Assembly (NCBI GenBank): GCA_937995865.1
Contig: CALKJA010000113.1
Location: 1 to 45,899, forward strand
Direction of reading: 5' to 3'
Length of the DNA: 45,899 nt
Source: an uncultured Paracoccaceae bacterium
Lineage (GTDB): Bacteria; Pseudomonadota; Alphaproteobacteria; Rhodobacterales; Rhodobacteraceae
Positions 36,980 to 45,608 of the stretch are shown piece by piece (the first letter of the stretch is position 1; each line of letters opens with the position of its first letter). A model generated the notes under the pieces. That model searched no databases. It was not told the origin of the DNA and saw only the letters and a list, made by a program, of their open reading frames with translations. A program made the translations under genes and the position numbers.

Positions 36980-38238
36980 TATCCGGGACGGTTGACCCCA
37001 GCGCGCAGCGGTCGGCTTTACAGGATCGTTTGCCAGCCTTCACATTGTTTGGTGCGATCCTCGCGGCGGCTGGGTTGCCGATCTATATCTACGCCCCTCC
37101 ATTTTATGCCGAGACGTATGGCGTTTCGCTCACGGGTATCGCTGCGGTACTGTTTTGGTTGCGCCTTTTTGATGCGGTGCAAGATCCGGCTTTGGGCTGG
37201 CTGTCCGAAAGATTGGGCAACCAACGCGGATGGGCTGTTGCGTTAGGAGGGGCCGTTCTGGCGCTTTCGATGATTGGGCTTTTTGCGGTTGTTCCTCCTA
37301 TCCATCCGCTTGCGTGGTTTGCGCTTACAATCACCGGCTTGTTCAGCGCGTTTTCTTTTCTCAACATCAACTTTTACGCACAGGGCGTCGGAAAATCGCA
37401 GGCGATCCGGGGTGGCCATGTGCGGCTTGCGGCATGGCGTGAAGGGGGCGCGCTTTTGGGCGTATGCATCGCGGCGGTGGTCCCAACGCTATTGATTGGA
37501 GCTGTCGATGCACCCTATGCGTGGTTCGCATTCGGATTTGCCGCGATTGTGGTGCTCGCAGTTCTTGCAATGTGGCGGGAATGGACGGGGCCTGTCAGTG
37601 CAGAACCATCCGGACTGCGCGAAATCCTTTCGGATACCATCGCGCGTCGGCTCTTGATCCTTGCCTTCGTCAACGCAACGCCATTGGCAGTTTCCTCAAC
37701 TCTATTCCTGTTTTATGTCCAAAGCCGTCTGGAAGCGCCGGGATTGGAAGGGCCGCTTCTGGTTCTGTTTTTCCTCGCTGGAGCGGTGACCGCACCGGTT
37801 TGGTCAAAAGCCGCGGCGCGCTTTGGGCCAAAGCCCGTGCTTTTTGTGGCGATGATCAGTGCGATTATGGCTTTTGGTTTCACATTGTTGCTTGGTCCCG
37901 GTGACGGGCTTTGGTTCGCAGTGATCTGTATTTTCTCAGGTGCGACTATCGGGGCAGACCTTGTTTTGCTTCCTGCCCTTTTCTCTCAGCGAATGGCCGC
38001 TATCTCACCTAATGGGGGACTGGGTTTTGGCCTGTGGTCCCTTGTGTCCAAATTCACGTTGGCCTTTGCGGCCATCGTTCTACTTCCGCTTCTTGATGTC
38101 TTTGGGTTTGAAGCGGGATCCGCAACGCAACCCCCTGAGGCACTGGTACTTTTGACGATCCTCTATGCGCTGGTCCCCTGCGCACTCAAACTCTGCGCGA
38201 TCTTGATTTTAGCGCGCACTGACCTTTCGGAGGTTTAG
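36976..38238 (+). CDS. MFS transporter (GPH-like, MFS_2)
   Basis: The 420-residue product has about 12 membrane helices. The motif FWLRLFDAVQDPALGWLSERLG (about 55-76) is the conserved Asp-Asp-Pro loop of the glycoside-pentoside-hexuronide/melibiose type carriers, which also include lipid transporters such as MFSD2A and LplT-like proteins. The company of lipid-modifying genes suggests a lipid or lysolipid substrate, which is inference. ATG 36976 overlaps the DUF1365 stop by 4 bases. Confidence 0.85.
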   Translation: MISGTVDPSAQRSALQDRLPAFTLFGAILAAAGLPIYIYAPPFYAETYGVSLTGIAAVLFWLRLFDAVQDPALGWLSERLGNQRGWAVALGGAVLALSMIGLFAVVPPIHPLAWFALTITGLFSAFSFLNINFYAQGVGKSQAIRGGHVRLAAWREGGALLGVCIAAVVPTLLIGAVDAPYAWFAFGFAAIVVLAVLAMWREWTGPVSAEPSGLREILSDTIARRLLILAFVNATPLAVSSTLFLFYVQSRLEAPGLEGPLLVLFFLAGAVTAPVWSKAAARFGPKPVLFVAMISAIMAFGFTLLLGPGDGLWFAVICIFSGATIGADLVLLPALFSQRMAAISPNGGLGFGLWSLVSKFTLAFAAIVLLPLLDVFGFEAGSATQPPEALVLLTILYALVPCALKLCAILILARTDLSEV

Positions 38239-38241
38239 GTT

Positions 38242-38802
38242 ATGCAACTGTTATCTCTCCTTTTTGGTGTGGCCCTCACGGCTGCCGCACTTCTGCTTTT
38301 TCTGCGATTTTGGTCTTTTAGGTCGCAATCCGTCCAAGACTATGCACAGGCTGGTCCGCAATTCGATATCCGCCAGCACCTCAGTGGGCCGATCCTGTGT
38401 GAAGGCGTGATTTACGGGCCCACGGGCCGTGTCACATCCCGCTTCGTCGCCGATTTTGAAGCTGAATGGGAGGGCAATGTTGGTGTGATGAAAGAGACGT
38501 TTCGATATGACTCTGGCCGCGTTCAGGACCGTGAATGGAGGCTAACACTGGGCAATGATGGCACCATCAAAGCGGATGCGCCCGATCTTGTGGGCACAGG
38601 TATCGGGCAGCAAGCCGGGAATGCCGTTCAGCTGAATTACAACATCAAACTCCCCGAAGAGAGTGGCGGGCACGTGCTGTCTACAACTGATTGGATGTAT
38701 CTCGTGGAGAATGGAACTATCATGAACCGCAGCCAGTTTCGAAAATATGGAATCAAGGTGGCCGAGCTGGTGGCCACGATGCGACAGAAGGATGCGGCTT
38801 AA
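38242..38802 (+). CDS. DUF3833 family protein
   Basis: The 186-residue protein begins with one hydrophobic segment (LLSLLFGVALTAAALLLFLRFW), probably an inner-membrane anchor. The DUF3833 domain follows: HLSGPILCEGVIYGPTGRVTSRFVADFEAEW, KETFRYDSGRVQDREWRLTLGNDG and STTDWMYLVENGTIMNRSQFRKYGIKVAEL. The lipocalin-like beta pattern would suit binding of a lipid, but this is not shown. Its stop overlaps the SDR start by one base (TAATG). Confidence 0.87.
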   Translation: MQLLSLLFGVALTAAALLLFLRFWSFRSQSVQDYAQAGPQFDIRQHLSGPILCEGVIYGPTGRVTSRFVADFEAEWEGNVGVMKETFRYDSGRVQDREWRLTLGNDGTIKADAPDLVGTGIGQQAGNAVQLNYNIKLPEESGGHVLSTTDWMYLVENGTIMNRSQFRKYGIKVAELVATMRQKDAA

Positions 38803-39533
38803 TGCGTGAATGGGTAGGTAAACGGTATTGGCTTGTTGGTGCCTCCGAAGGATTGGGACGGGCGCTGGCGCTCGTTATGAGCCGAGCAGGGGTTGAGCTT
38901 GTTGTATCTGCCCGCTCGCAAGATCGATTGGACACACTTTTGGCTGAGTTGCCGGGACCTGCGACAGCTGTCGCCTGTGATGTAACCGATCAAGACAGCA
39001 TGGATGCCGCTGCCGAGGTTGTGGGCGATGTAGACGGGATCGTCTATCTGGCCGGCGTCTATTGGCCGATGTCATCCAAGAAATGGGATGCCGCCAAAAT
39101 AACCGCGATGGCCGATATCAACCTCACGGGCTGCGTTCGTGCATTGGGTGTGGTGATGCCTGGAATGGTCGCGCGCGATGCAGGTCATGTGGTGCTGACC
39201 GGATCTCTGTCCGGGTTCCGTGGTCTGCCAAAGGCGGCGGGCTATGGCGCGTCCAAGGCGGGGGTGATGTATCTCGCTGAATCGATGCATGCCGACCTGC
39301 GAAAAACGGGCGTTGACGTGCAATTGGTCAATCCGGGATTCATTGAGACCAGACTGACCGAAAAGAATGACTTTAAGATGCCGTTCATCATGACGCCCGA
39401 AGCCGCGGCGCGTGAAGTTTTTGAACATATGAACGATGACGCGTTCAAAAAGAGCTTTCCAAGGGTCTTCTCTTGGCTGTTCCGGGCTTCTCAGTTCTGG
39501 CCTGACTGGCTCTACTACCGCGTGTTTTCCTAA
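38802..39533 (+). CDS. short-chain dehydrogenase/reductase of the RpoE operon
   Basis: The 243-residue enzyme has an NAD(P) site variant GASEGLG (13-19), the NxxG-like IVYLAG region, and the catalytic set Ser135 (TGSLSG), Tyr148 and Lys152 (YGASKAG). A C-terminal extension with FPRVFSWLFRASQFWPDW is amphipathic and could lie on the membrane. The substrate is unknown; a fatty-acid derivative is plausible given the operon. It is the last gene before a bidirectional hairpin terminator. Confidence 0.88.
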   Translation: MREWVGKRYWLVGASEGLGRALALVMSRAGVELVVSARSQDRLDTLLAELPGPATAVACDVTDQDSMDAAAEVVGDVDGIVYLAGVYWPMSSKKWDAAKITAMADINLTGCVRALGVVMPGMVARDAGHVVLTGSLSGFRGLPKAAGYGASKAGVMYLAESMHADLRKTGVDVQLVNPGFIETRLTEKNDFKMPFIMTPEAAAREVFEHMNDDAFKKSFPRVFSWLFRASQFWPDWLYYRVFS

Positions 39534-39555
39534 CTGACAGAGCGCGTCGATTGTT

Positions 39556-39597
39556 CCGCGCGGGGTCAAGGATTTTGAAAAATCCTTGGTCGCGCGG
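39556..39597. terminator. bidirectional two-layer hairpin terminator
   Basis: Inner arms CAAGGATTTT (39567-39576) and AAAATCCTTG (39579-39588), with outer arms CCGCGCG (39556-39562) and CGCGCGG (39591-39597). It lies between the convergent SDR and saccharopine dehydrogenase genes, 22 bases from each stop. The A/T-rich inner arms can serve as the U-tract in either direction. Confidence 0.75.
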
Positions 39598-39619
39598 CAC
39601 GCTTCGGTCTTTAGCCCTT

Positions 39620-40669
39620 TCAGAGAGCCTGTAGAGCGCGATCAAAGGCGTCTTTTGCTCGGGACCACTCATCGCTCAGATCAACAAGCTTCGACAGGCT
39701 TGGAAGCAGCTGGGATGCGAAGTCTTCGGAACTTTCGGTCGGCAACATGGACGGTAAGTTGTCGATTGCGGTAACATCAAGCGGCGGTGTGTCATGGACT
39801 CGCAAAGCCGGTGCGTCCCACGTGGTTGTCTGATCATAGACCTTAACCGGGTTAAAATCGCTGTCCGGGTCACACGCGATATCGCCAATGACGCTCAGCG
39901 CTCGCTGGGCGGTTTTGGCCGATGCCGGGACAAAAACTGGCGTTCCGGGGCGTGCCAAAATACAGTTGAGAAAGATGTCGTGGGCGAGGATTTCCGGGAA
40001 CGGGCCGCCGTCTTTGGTCTCTTCGATATCCCAACGCGTTGCCGCCATGCCCATATGGGTGCACAGGTCTGCCGCCCCGGATCCAACGCGGCCCTTGGCC
40101 CCGATGATCAGTGCAGTTGGACGGGTATAAATCCCGCTCAGATCGGATTGCAGGTCTGACAAAAGCGCTGTTGAGCTGTCATAGCTGCCAACAGCAGCGG
40201 CTGTTTCGTTGCGCTGCTGCGAGGTCCAGCACCGAAGCGCGACCGCAGCCCCGGCATAGCCCGCCCAGTAACCAAAAGCAGCAACACGGCGGCCCTCTGC
40301 ATTGGTGAGATACTCGATATCATAAAGGGCACCGCCACCTGCGCGGAAGCGCTTGAGCAAGGTCTGGCCGGCTGGTTGCCCCTTATAGGCATGGCCGAAC
40401 ATGATATGGTGATGGGGCAGAGCTGTGCCATCATCTGGCAGTTCTTTGAGGCCAAAGATAATCGCGTCTTGCGGGGCTGTGGTCCAGCTGCCCTCAGCCG
40501 CGATAGTGGCTCCTGCTGCGCGGTAGGCATCTGTTGGAAGCGCGCGAGAGGCGCTGTCTTCTACAGTGACCTGAAACCCTTGGGTACGCAGCTTGCCGAC
40601 GCCTTGGGGAGTGATCCCAACGCGGGATTCGTGGGCGCGGGGCTCCGCGCGGACCCAAAGATGTGTCAT
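39620..40669 (-). CDS. saccharopine dehydrogenase (NAD+, L-lysine-forming)-like
   Basis: The 349-residue protein has the alanine dehydrogenase/PNT N-terminal domain (HLWVRAEPRAHESRVGITPQGVGKLRTQGFQVTVEDSASRAL) and a Rossmann half with ALIIGAKGRVGSGAADLCTHMG (about 205-226). IFGLKELPDDGTALPHHHIMFGHAYKGQPA is typical of fungal-type Lys1 saccharopine dehydrogenases. These interconvert saccharopine with lysine and 2-oxoglutarate; in alphaproteobacteria, which make lysine via DapB, a catabolic or amino-acid-balancing role is more likely. It shares one base with the end of the GST gene. Confidence 0.83.
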   Translation of the reverse strand: MTHLWVRAEPRAHESRVGITPQGVGKLRTQGFQVTVEDSASRALPTDAYRAAGATIAAEGSWTTAPQDAIIFGLKELPDDGTALPHHHIMFGHAYKGQPAGQTLLKRFRAGGGALYDIEYLTNAEGRRVAAFGYWAGYAGAAVALRCWTSQQRNETAAAVGSYDSSTALLSDLQSDLSGIYTRPTALIIGAKGRVGSGAADLCTHMGMAATRWDIEETKDGGPFPEILAHDIFLNCILARPGTPVFVPASAKTAQRALSVIGDIACDPDSDFNPVKVYDQTTTWDAPALRVHDTPPLDVTAIDNLPSMLPTESSEDFASQLLPSLSKLVDLSDEWSRAKDAFDRALQAL

Positions 40670-41265
40670 CAAAGGATGCCCTTTTCTTGAAGTGCTTGAA
40701 CAGCGGGACGGGCGGACATTGCAGCCATAAAGGCCGAGAGTTTGGGAAAGCCAGATAGATCCACACCATCTCCGGGCAGCCATTTGCAGACAGCAAAGAG
40801 GTAAGGATCGGCAAGGCTAAAGCCCGCATCCAATGTGTAAGGGCCCGCGATTGCGCTTTCGAGCCACTGCGCAGAGGCCGCCATAGTTTCAGGTACTTTG
40901 GCGGTCATATCGGAGTGACTGCCCGCATCGTTTGCCCAGCGATGCCCGCGCATCTTATGGGCATGGTTCACATGGGCCGTGGTTGCGAGATATGTCATAA
41001 CTTCGCGCATTTTCGCAGCTTGCCACGGATCGGCAGGCACAAGTGAGGGCGCTACATATTCAAGGATCGCAATCGTCTCGGTCAGAATGCCGCATTCGGT
41101 TTCAAGCGCAGGGACGCGGCCCTTAGGGTTAAGCGCGAGATACTGCGGCTTGGTTTGCTCGGCCTGTGCGAAATCAACTTTGACTAATGTATGCGGCGTA
41201 CCCGCTTCTTGAAGCGCGATAACCGAGGCAGCAGCAATTGTGCCAGGGGCATAGTGGAGTTTCAT
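40669..41265 (-). CDS. glutathione S-transferase family protein
   Basis: The 198-residue product has the thioredoxin-like N-terminal domain (MKLHYAPGTIAAASVIALQEAG, then PKGRVPALETECGILTETIAILEYV, where VPAL and E-T are the glutathione-binding cis-Pro and Glu-Thr). An all-helical C-terminal domain with FSLADPYLFAVCKWL follows. It resembles bacterial beta-class enzymes. Specific substrate unknown. It lies 8 bases after the histidine phosphatase gene and directly before saccharopine dehydrogenase. Confidence 0.88.
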   Translation of the reverse strand: MKLHYAPGTIAAASVIALQEAGTPHTLVKVDFAQAEQTKPQYLALNPKGRVPALETECGILTETIAILEYVAPSLVPADPWQAAKMREVMTYLATTAHVNHAHKMRGHRWANDAGSHSDMTAKVPETMAASAQWLESAIAGPYTLDAGFSLADPYLFAVCKWLPGDGVDLSGFPKLSAFMAAMSARPAVQALQEKGIL

Positions 41266-41273
41266 ATCAACCT

Positions 41274-41918
41274 CTAGAAATGGGTCTTGGCATAGAGCCG
41301 ATCGCTGGTATCCAGATGCGGCGTTGCATTGAAGCCAGACAAAAGCGCACCGTCTGCGCGCACGGCGACGCGATGCAGGGATGTGTTAAAGATCGGCAAC
41401 AGGATATGCGCCATGCGCGTTGGATCAAGATCCAAAAGCCGGCGCATCACCATGCCAATCACCCCGCCCGAGGTTACGCAGAGTACACGTTTGCCGGGCA
41501 GCTGGGCCTCAAGCAGCACAGAAACGACGCGCGCCTCAAAGCTGGAAAAACTCTCGTCGCCTTGGATCTCAGCCGCGTGCCACGCTTCCATCACTTGAGG
41601 CATATGATCTGCAAACCCGTCCCCTTGGGGTCTGGGAACGCCGCGCGCTTTTTCAAGCGCGTCGGACAGGTTGAAATAATCCAGCTCATTGAGGCGCGGG
41701 TCGGTTCGATGCGGTTTGAAGCCCATCCCTTCCGCCGTTTCCAGGTGGCGGGTCAGGGTGCCGCTCAGCACCAGATCGAATCCCTCTTCATGGGTTGAAA
41801 GGTATTTACCTAACCACCGCGCTTGCTTGTGCCCAAGATCGGACAAGCGGTCATAGCTTGCCTCATCCGTAGCAGAGGAATTCGCCTGCCCGTGGCGCAC
41901 GAAAGTGATTTCGCCCAT
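41274..41918 (-). CDS. histidine phosphatase family protein
   Basis: The 214-residue protein belongs to the phosphoglycerate-mutase-like branch: the catalytic RHG is at 8-10 with His9 as phosphate acceptor, the second conserved region is LVLSGTLTRHLETAEGMG, then LNELDYF, and the second histidine region is replaced by VTSGGVIGMVMRRLL. Here the usual THGG is SGG, so the second catalytic His appears to be missing and activity may be altered. It is the first gene of a three-gene minus-strand unit and is divergent from the formate dehydrogenase gene. Confidence 0.85.
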   Translation of the reverse strand: MGEITFVRHGQANSSATDEASYDRLSDLGHKQARWLGKYLSTHEEGFDLVLSGTLTRHLETAEGMGFKPHRTDPRLNELDYFNLSDALEKARGVPRPQGDGFADHMPQVMEAWHAAEIQGDESFSSFEARVVSVLLEAQLPGKRVLCVTSGGVIGMVMRRLLDLDPTRMAHILLPIFNTSLHRVAVRADGALLSGFNATPHLDTSDRLYAKTHF

Positions 41919-42141
41919 CTTGCTGTCCTTTGTCTGGCTCTGATCTTCGCCTTACCCGCAAATGAACGCGCCTGCATCCCCTGTCAGGGATTTGAGTGTT
42001 TTGGGAACGATGAGATAGAGCGCGGTGCTGCCGATCGGAAACCTGTACCCAAAGATTGGCGGTTTTGGCGAGGTGCTTGTCGGTTACGGGGCTCGCTGAC
42101 GCGCCGCAGCATGGTCTAAGCTTGAAGCAAGGAGATTTGCG

Positions 42142-44904
42142 ATGACAGACACAATCCGTTTCATGCTTGATGGCGCCGAGGTTGAAGCCAAGCCCGGGCA
42201 GACCATTTGGGAAGTTGCCAAGGGCGGCGGTCTGATTATTCCGCATCTGTGCCACAAGGATCAGCCGGGATACCGAAGCGATGGCAACTGCCGCGCCTGT
42301 ATGGTGGAAATCGAGGGCGAGCGGGTCTTGGCGGCGTCCTGTATCCGCACACCGACCGAAGGCATGGTGGTCACAACAGATTCCGTACGCGCAGATAGTG
42401 CCCGCAAGATGGTCATGGAAATGCTTGTGGCCGACCAGCCAGAGCGCGACGTGGCGCATGATAAGTCCTCGCATCTGTGGGATATGGCGCAAGGCGCTGG
42501 CATTGACGCATCGCGCTTTCCAAAATTGGAAGACGGGCGCATACCCCTATTGGATGACAGCCATGTAGCGATGTCGGTTAATCTGGATGCATGTATCCAG
42601 TGTGGGTTGTGCGTTCGAGCCTGCCGCCAAGTGCAGGTGAACGATGTGATCGGCATGGCCGGTCGGGGGCATGACGCCTATCCAACCTTTGACATGGCAG
42701 ACCCGATGGGCGCATCGACCTGTGTGGCGTGCGGCGAATGCGTACAGGCTTGCCCAACGGGCGCGTTAATGCCCAGCAGCGTTACCCCCGGTGACAGCGC
42801 GGGCGATAGCGCGGATTTTGATGAAGAGATCGAAAGCGTTTGCGCCTTCTGCGGCGTGGGCTGTCAGGTGTCGATGAAGGTCAAAGACGGCAAGATCAAA
42901 TATGTTGAAGGCATCAACGGGCCCGCAAATGAGGGGCGCCTATGCGTGAAAGGTCGCTTTGGCTATGACTATATCCACCACCAGCACCGCATCGAAAAGC
43001 CACTGATCCGACGGGAAGACGCTCCTGCCAAGGGGCTGAATGTAGATCCCGACAACTGGCAATCCGTGTTTCGCGAAGCCACGTGGGATGAGGCTTTGGA
43101 TTTTGCAGCCAAAGGGCTAAAAGGGCGCGGACGCGAAGTGGCTGGATTTGGTTCTGCAAAATGCACCAATGAAGAAGCCTATCTGTTCCAAAAATTCATT
43201 CGGCAGGGCTTTGGTCACAATAATGTGGATCACTGCACCCGGCTGTGCCACGCGTCATCTGTTGCGGCGCTGATTGAAAATGTTGGATCTGGTGCGGTGA
43301 CGGCCACGTTCAACCAGATCGAGAACGCGGATGTGGCGATCGTGATCGGGGCCAACCCGATCGAAAACCACCCGGTTGCCGCGACATTCTTTAAGCAATT
43401 TACCAAGCGCGGCGGCAAGCTGATCGTAATGGATCCGCGCGGTCAGGCGTTGAAACGCTTTGCCACCCATATGCTGCAATTCCGGCCGGGCGCTGACGTT
43501 AGCCTGCTTAACGCGATCATGCATGTGATCGTCGAAGAAGGCCTGTATGACCAGCAATATATCGATGCCTATACCGAAAATTGGGAGGCCGAGAAGGCCC
43601 ATCTTGCCGATTTTGCCCCTGAAAAGATGAGCGAAATCTGCGGGATCGATCCGGAGACCTTGCGCGCTGTGGCCCGCGACTTTGCCGGAGCGAAGGCGGG
43701 GATGATTTTCTGGGGCATGGGCGTTAGTCAACACATCCACGGCACCGATAATTCGCGTTGCTTGATCTCGCTGGCGTTGATGACAGGGCATGTGGGACGT
43801 CCGGGCACAGGCCTGCACCCGCTGCGTGGGCAGAACAATGTGCAAGGCGCGTCTGACGCCGGGCTGATTCCAATGTTCCTGCCGGACTACCAAACGGTAA
43901 CCGATGATAGTGTGCGCAAAGCGTTCACAGATGTCTGGGCGTCGGGCGATTTCAGCGCTGAACGCGGGCTGACGGTGACCGAGATCATGGATGCGGTGCA
44001 TGCAGACCACATCAAGGCAATGTATATTCTGGGTGAGAACCCGGCAATGTCAGATCCGGATGTAGAGCATGCACGCGATGCGCTGGCAAAGCTGGATCAT
44101 TTGGTTGTGCAGGACATCTTTATCACCGAGACGGCCAATTACGCGGACGTGATCCTGCCGGCTTCAACGCTGTACGAAAAAGCAGGGACAGTCTCGAACA
44201 CCAACAGGCAGGTCCAGATGGTGCGGCCTGTTGTGGCCCCTCCCGGCGAGGCGCGCGAAGATTGGTGGATTGAAGTGGAGCTTGCAAAGCGCTGTGGCTT
44301 GAACTGGTCTTATGAACACCCGTCTGAGATCTTCGACGAGATGGCTGTGAACATGAAAAGCTTGAACAACATCACTTGGGCGCGGTTGGAGAACGAAGCG
44401 GTGACCTATCCGTCGCTATCGCCAGAAGATCCCGGGCAGGCCGTTGTGTTTGGTGACGGTTTCCCTCGGACGGATGGGCGTGCGCGATTCACGCCTGCTA
44501 ATGTGATTGCACCGGATGACGTGCCGGATGCTGAATATCCGATGATCCTGACAACAGGACGTCAGCTTGAACATTGGCACACCGGATCAATGACGCGACG
44601 CTCGCATGTTTTGGACGCGGTGGAGCCTGAGGCGAATTGCTCGCTGCATCCCTCAACATTGCGCAAACTGGGCGTAGCGCCGGGTGAGCATGTGCGGTTG
44701 ACAACCAAACGTGGGACGGTGGTTGTTATGGCGCGCGAAGATCGGGCGGTGGCCCCGGATATGGTGTTTTTGCCTTTTGCTTTTGTTGAAGCGGCCGCGA
44801 ATATTCTGACCAATCCAGCCGTGGATCCGTTTGGCAAAATCCCAGAATTCAAATTCTCGGCAGTCAAGGTCGAAGCGGCGCAAGGTGCTGTTGCGGCGGA
44901 GTAA
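42142..44904 (+). CDS. fdhA: molybdenum formate dehydrogenase, alpha subunit
   Basis: This 920-residue cytoplasmic subunit oxidises formate to CO2 at a bis-MGD molybdenum centre. In order: a [2Fe-2S] ferredoxin domain (Cys37, 50, 53, 67), two [4Fe-4S] clusters (Cys151/154/157/161 and 194/197/200/204), and the molybdopterin-domain [4Fe-4S] (Cys234, 237, 241, 268). The catalytic metal ligand is Cys369 in CTRLCHA with His370. It is a cysteine, not selenocysteine. The His-Cys3 motif of NuoG/FdsA is absent between the first two regions. The C-terminal MopB domain ends with HWHTGSMTRRSHVLD. No beta, gamma or FdhD partner gene is adjacent. Confidence 0.94.
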   Translation: MTDTIRFMLDGAEVEAKPGQTIWEVAKGGGLIIPHLCHKDQPGYRSDGNCRACMVEIEGERVLAASCIRTPTEGMVVTTDSVRADSARKMVMEMLVADQPERDVAHDKSSHLWDMAQGAGIDASRFPKLEDGRIPLLDDSHVAMSVNLDACIQCGLCVRACRQVQVNDVIGMAGRGHDAYPTFDMADPMGASTCVACGECVQACPTGALMPSSVTPGDSAGDSADFDEEIESVCAFCGVGCQVSMKVKDGKIKYVEGINGPANEGRLCVKGRFGYDYIHHQHRIEKPLIRREDAPAKGLNVDPDNWQSVFREATWDEALDFAAKGLKGRGREVAGFGSAKCTNEEAYLFQKFIRQGFGHNNVDHCTRLCHASSVAALIENVGSGAVTATFNQIENADVAIVIGANPIENHPVAATFFKQFTKRGGKLIVMDPRGQALKRFATHMLQFRPGADVSLLNAIMHVIVEEGLYDQQYIDAYTENWEAEKAHLADFAPEKMSEICGIDPETLRAVARDFAGAKAGMIFWGMGVSQHIHGTDNSRCLISLALMTGHVGRPGTGLHPLRGQNNVQGASDAGLIPMFLPDYQTVTDDSVRKAFTDVWASGDFSAERGLTVTEIMDAVHADHIKAMYILGENPAMSDPDVEHARDALAKLDHLVVQDIFITETANYADVILPASTLYEKAGTVSNTNRQVQMVRPVVAPPGEAREDWWIEVELAKRCGLNWSYEHPSEIFDEMAVNMKSLNNITWARLENEAVTYPSLSPEDPGQAVVFGDGFPRTDGRARFTPANVIAPDDVPDAEYPMILTTGRQLEHWHTGSMTRRSHVLDAVEPEANCSLHPSTLRKLGVAPGEHVRLTTKRGTVVVMAREDRAVAPDMVFLPFAFVEAAANILTNPAVDPFGKIPEFKFSAVKVEAAQGAVAAE

Positions 44905-44965
44905 GCGGCACCGGTCTGGCGATGCGGCGTGCGTCTGCGACGACACCCCGCCCGCCATCCCACAT

Positions 44966-45337
44966 CTAAGCATCAAGCCATGCTTCGGCTTCATCAACGT
45001 TTTCCAGGGGTAAAGCTCTGATCTCAAGCCCTGGGATCAGACCGCCTTTGATTTCGGCGGCTTTGCGGAGCCAACTTTGGTCTGACAGAATCGCGCCTTT
45101 GTCGAATTTTCTAAGTAGCCCCAAAAGGCTTGGCAGATGTTGCAGCTCAATGGCGAGAGCTGAGAGTGAGGGCATTGCTAGGTCATCCACACGGTAGAGC
45201 ATTTTCCCGCCAGAAATGTCTTTGGCAGCCTTTATAAGTGCCGTCAGGCCAGCGTCCATTTCAGAGGCGTTTGGAGCGCCAGAAAGCACGATATCCAGCC
45301 GGTTCGCTTCGGGTTTTGTGACAGTGAACATGAGCAT
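44966..45337 (-). CDS. SpoIIAA-like (STAS/SEC14-type) protein
   Basis: The product of about 123 residues has the SpoIIAA-like fold: MLMFTVTKPEANRLDIVLSGAPNASEMDAGLTALIKAAKDISGGKMLYRVDDLAMPSLSALAIEL, FDKGAILSDQSWLRKAAEI and a final LENVDEAEAWLDA, the usual C-terminal signature in this group. Such proteins are cytoplasmic and may bind lipids or partners; function is unknown. ATG 45337 has GAGG 5 bases upstream. It is convergent with fdhA (61 bases between stops) and divergent from an acyl-CoA synthetase. Confidence 0.8.
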   Translation of the reverse strand: MLMFTVTKPEANRLDIVLSGAPNASEMDAGLTALIKAAKDISGGKMLYRVDDLAMPSLSALAIELQHLPSLLGLLRKFDKGAILSDQSWLRKAAEIKGGLIPGLEIRALPLENVDEAEAWLDA

Positions 45338-45459
45338 TCTTTCCTCGATTTTGTCCGACGATACTCCGTTTTTTGGCACACGAAATCTGCGTGGGCGAAA
45401 TAGCGCCTGCCTTGGGATCGCAAAAATTGACCTGTTGAGATCGTGGGCGTCCTAAGGAA

Positions 45460-45475
45460 TTGAACAAGTGTTCAA
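45460..45475. promoter_or_regulatory. perfect palindrome near an acyl-CoA synthetase promoter, candidate TetR-type operator
   Basis: TTGAACA-AG-TGTTCAA is a perfect 7-bp inverted repeat. A -35-like TTGACG lies 10 bases downstream (45485-45490) with a weak -10 (CAGTAT) 18 bases later, about 95 bases before GTG 45609. The layout fits a TetR-family repressor of fatty-acid genes, but no regulator is encoded in the window. Confidence 0.45.
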
Positions 45476-45608
45476 AAAAATCCATTGACGTGAAACGATG
45501 TTGCATCTCAGTATGACGTAAGGTTCCGAAAAATGCCGATGCCGCGATGCGGGGTCAGGTGGGGCTGCCGTGCCGCCTTGTGCGGTTGTGGTGTTATGGG
45601 AGGTCTAC

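Noticed and set aside
41863..42492. 209-codon minus-strand open frame between and across the histidine phosphatase and fdhA
   Set aside because: It overlaps two confident genes and its translation looks random; the 223-base gap between these genes shows no gene or known riboswitch by eye.
43246..43248. Possible selenocysteine in formate dehydrogenase
   Set aside because: The codon at the metal-ligand position is TGC (Cys369), not TGA.
43255..44010. 251-codon minus-strand open frame
   Set aside because: Antisense to fdhA with no start signal or recognisable fold.
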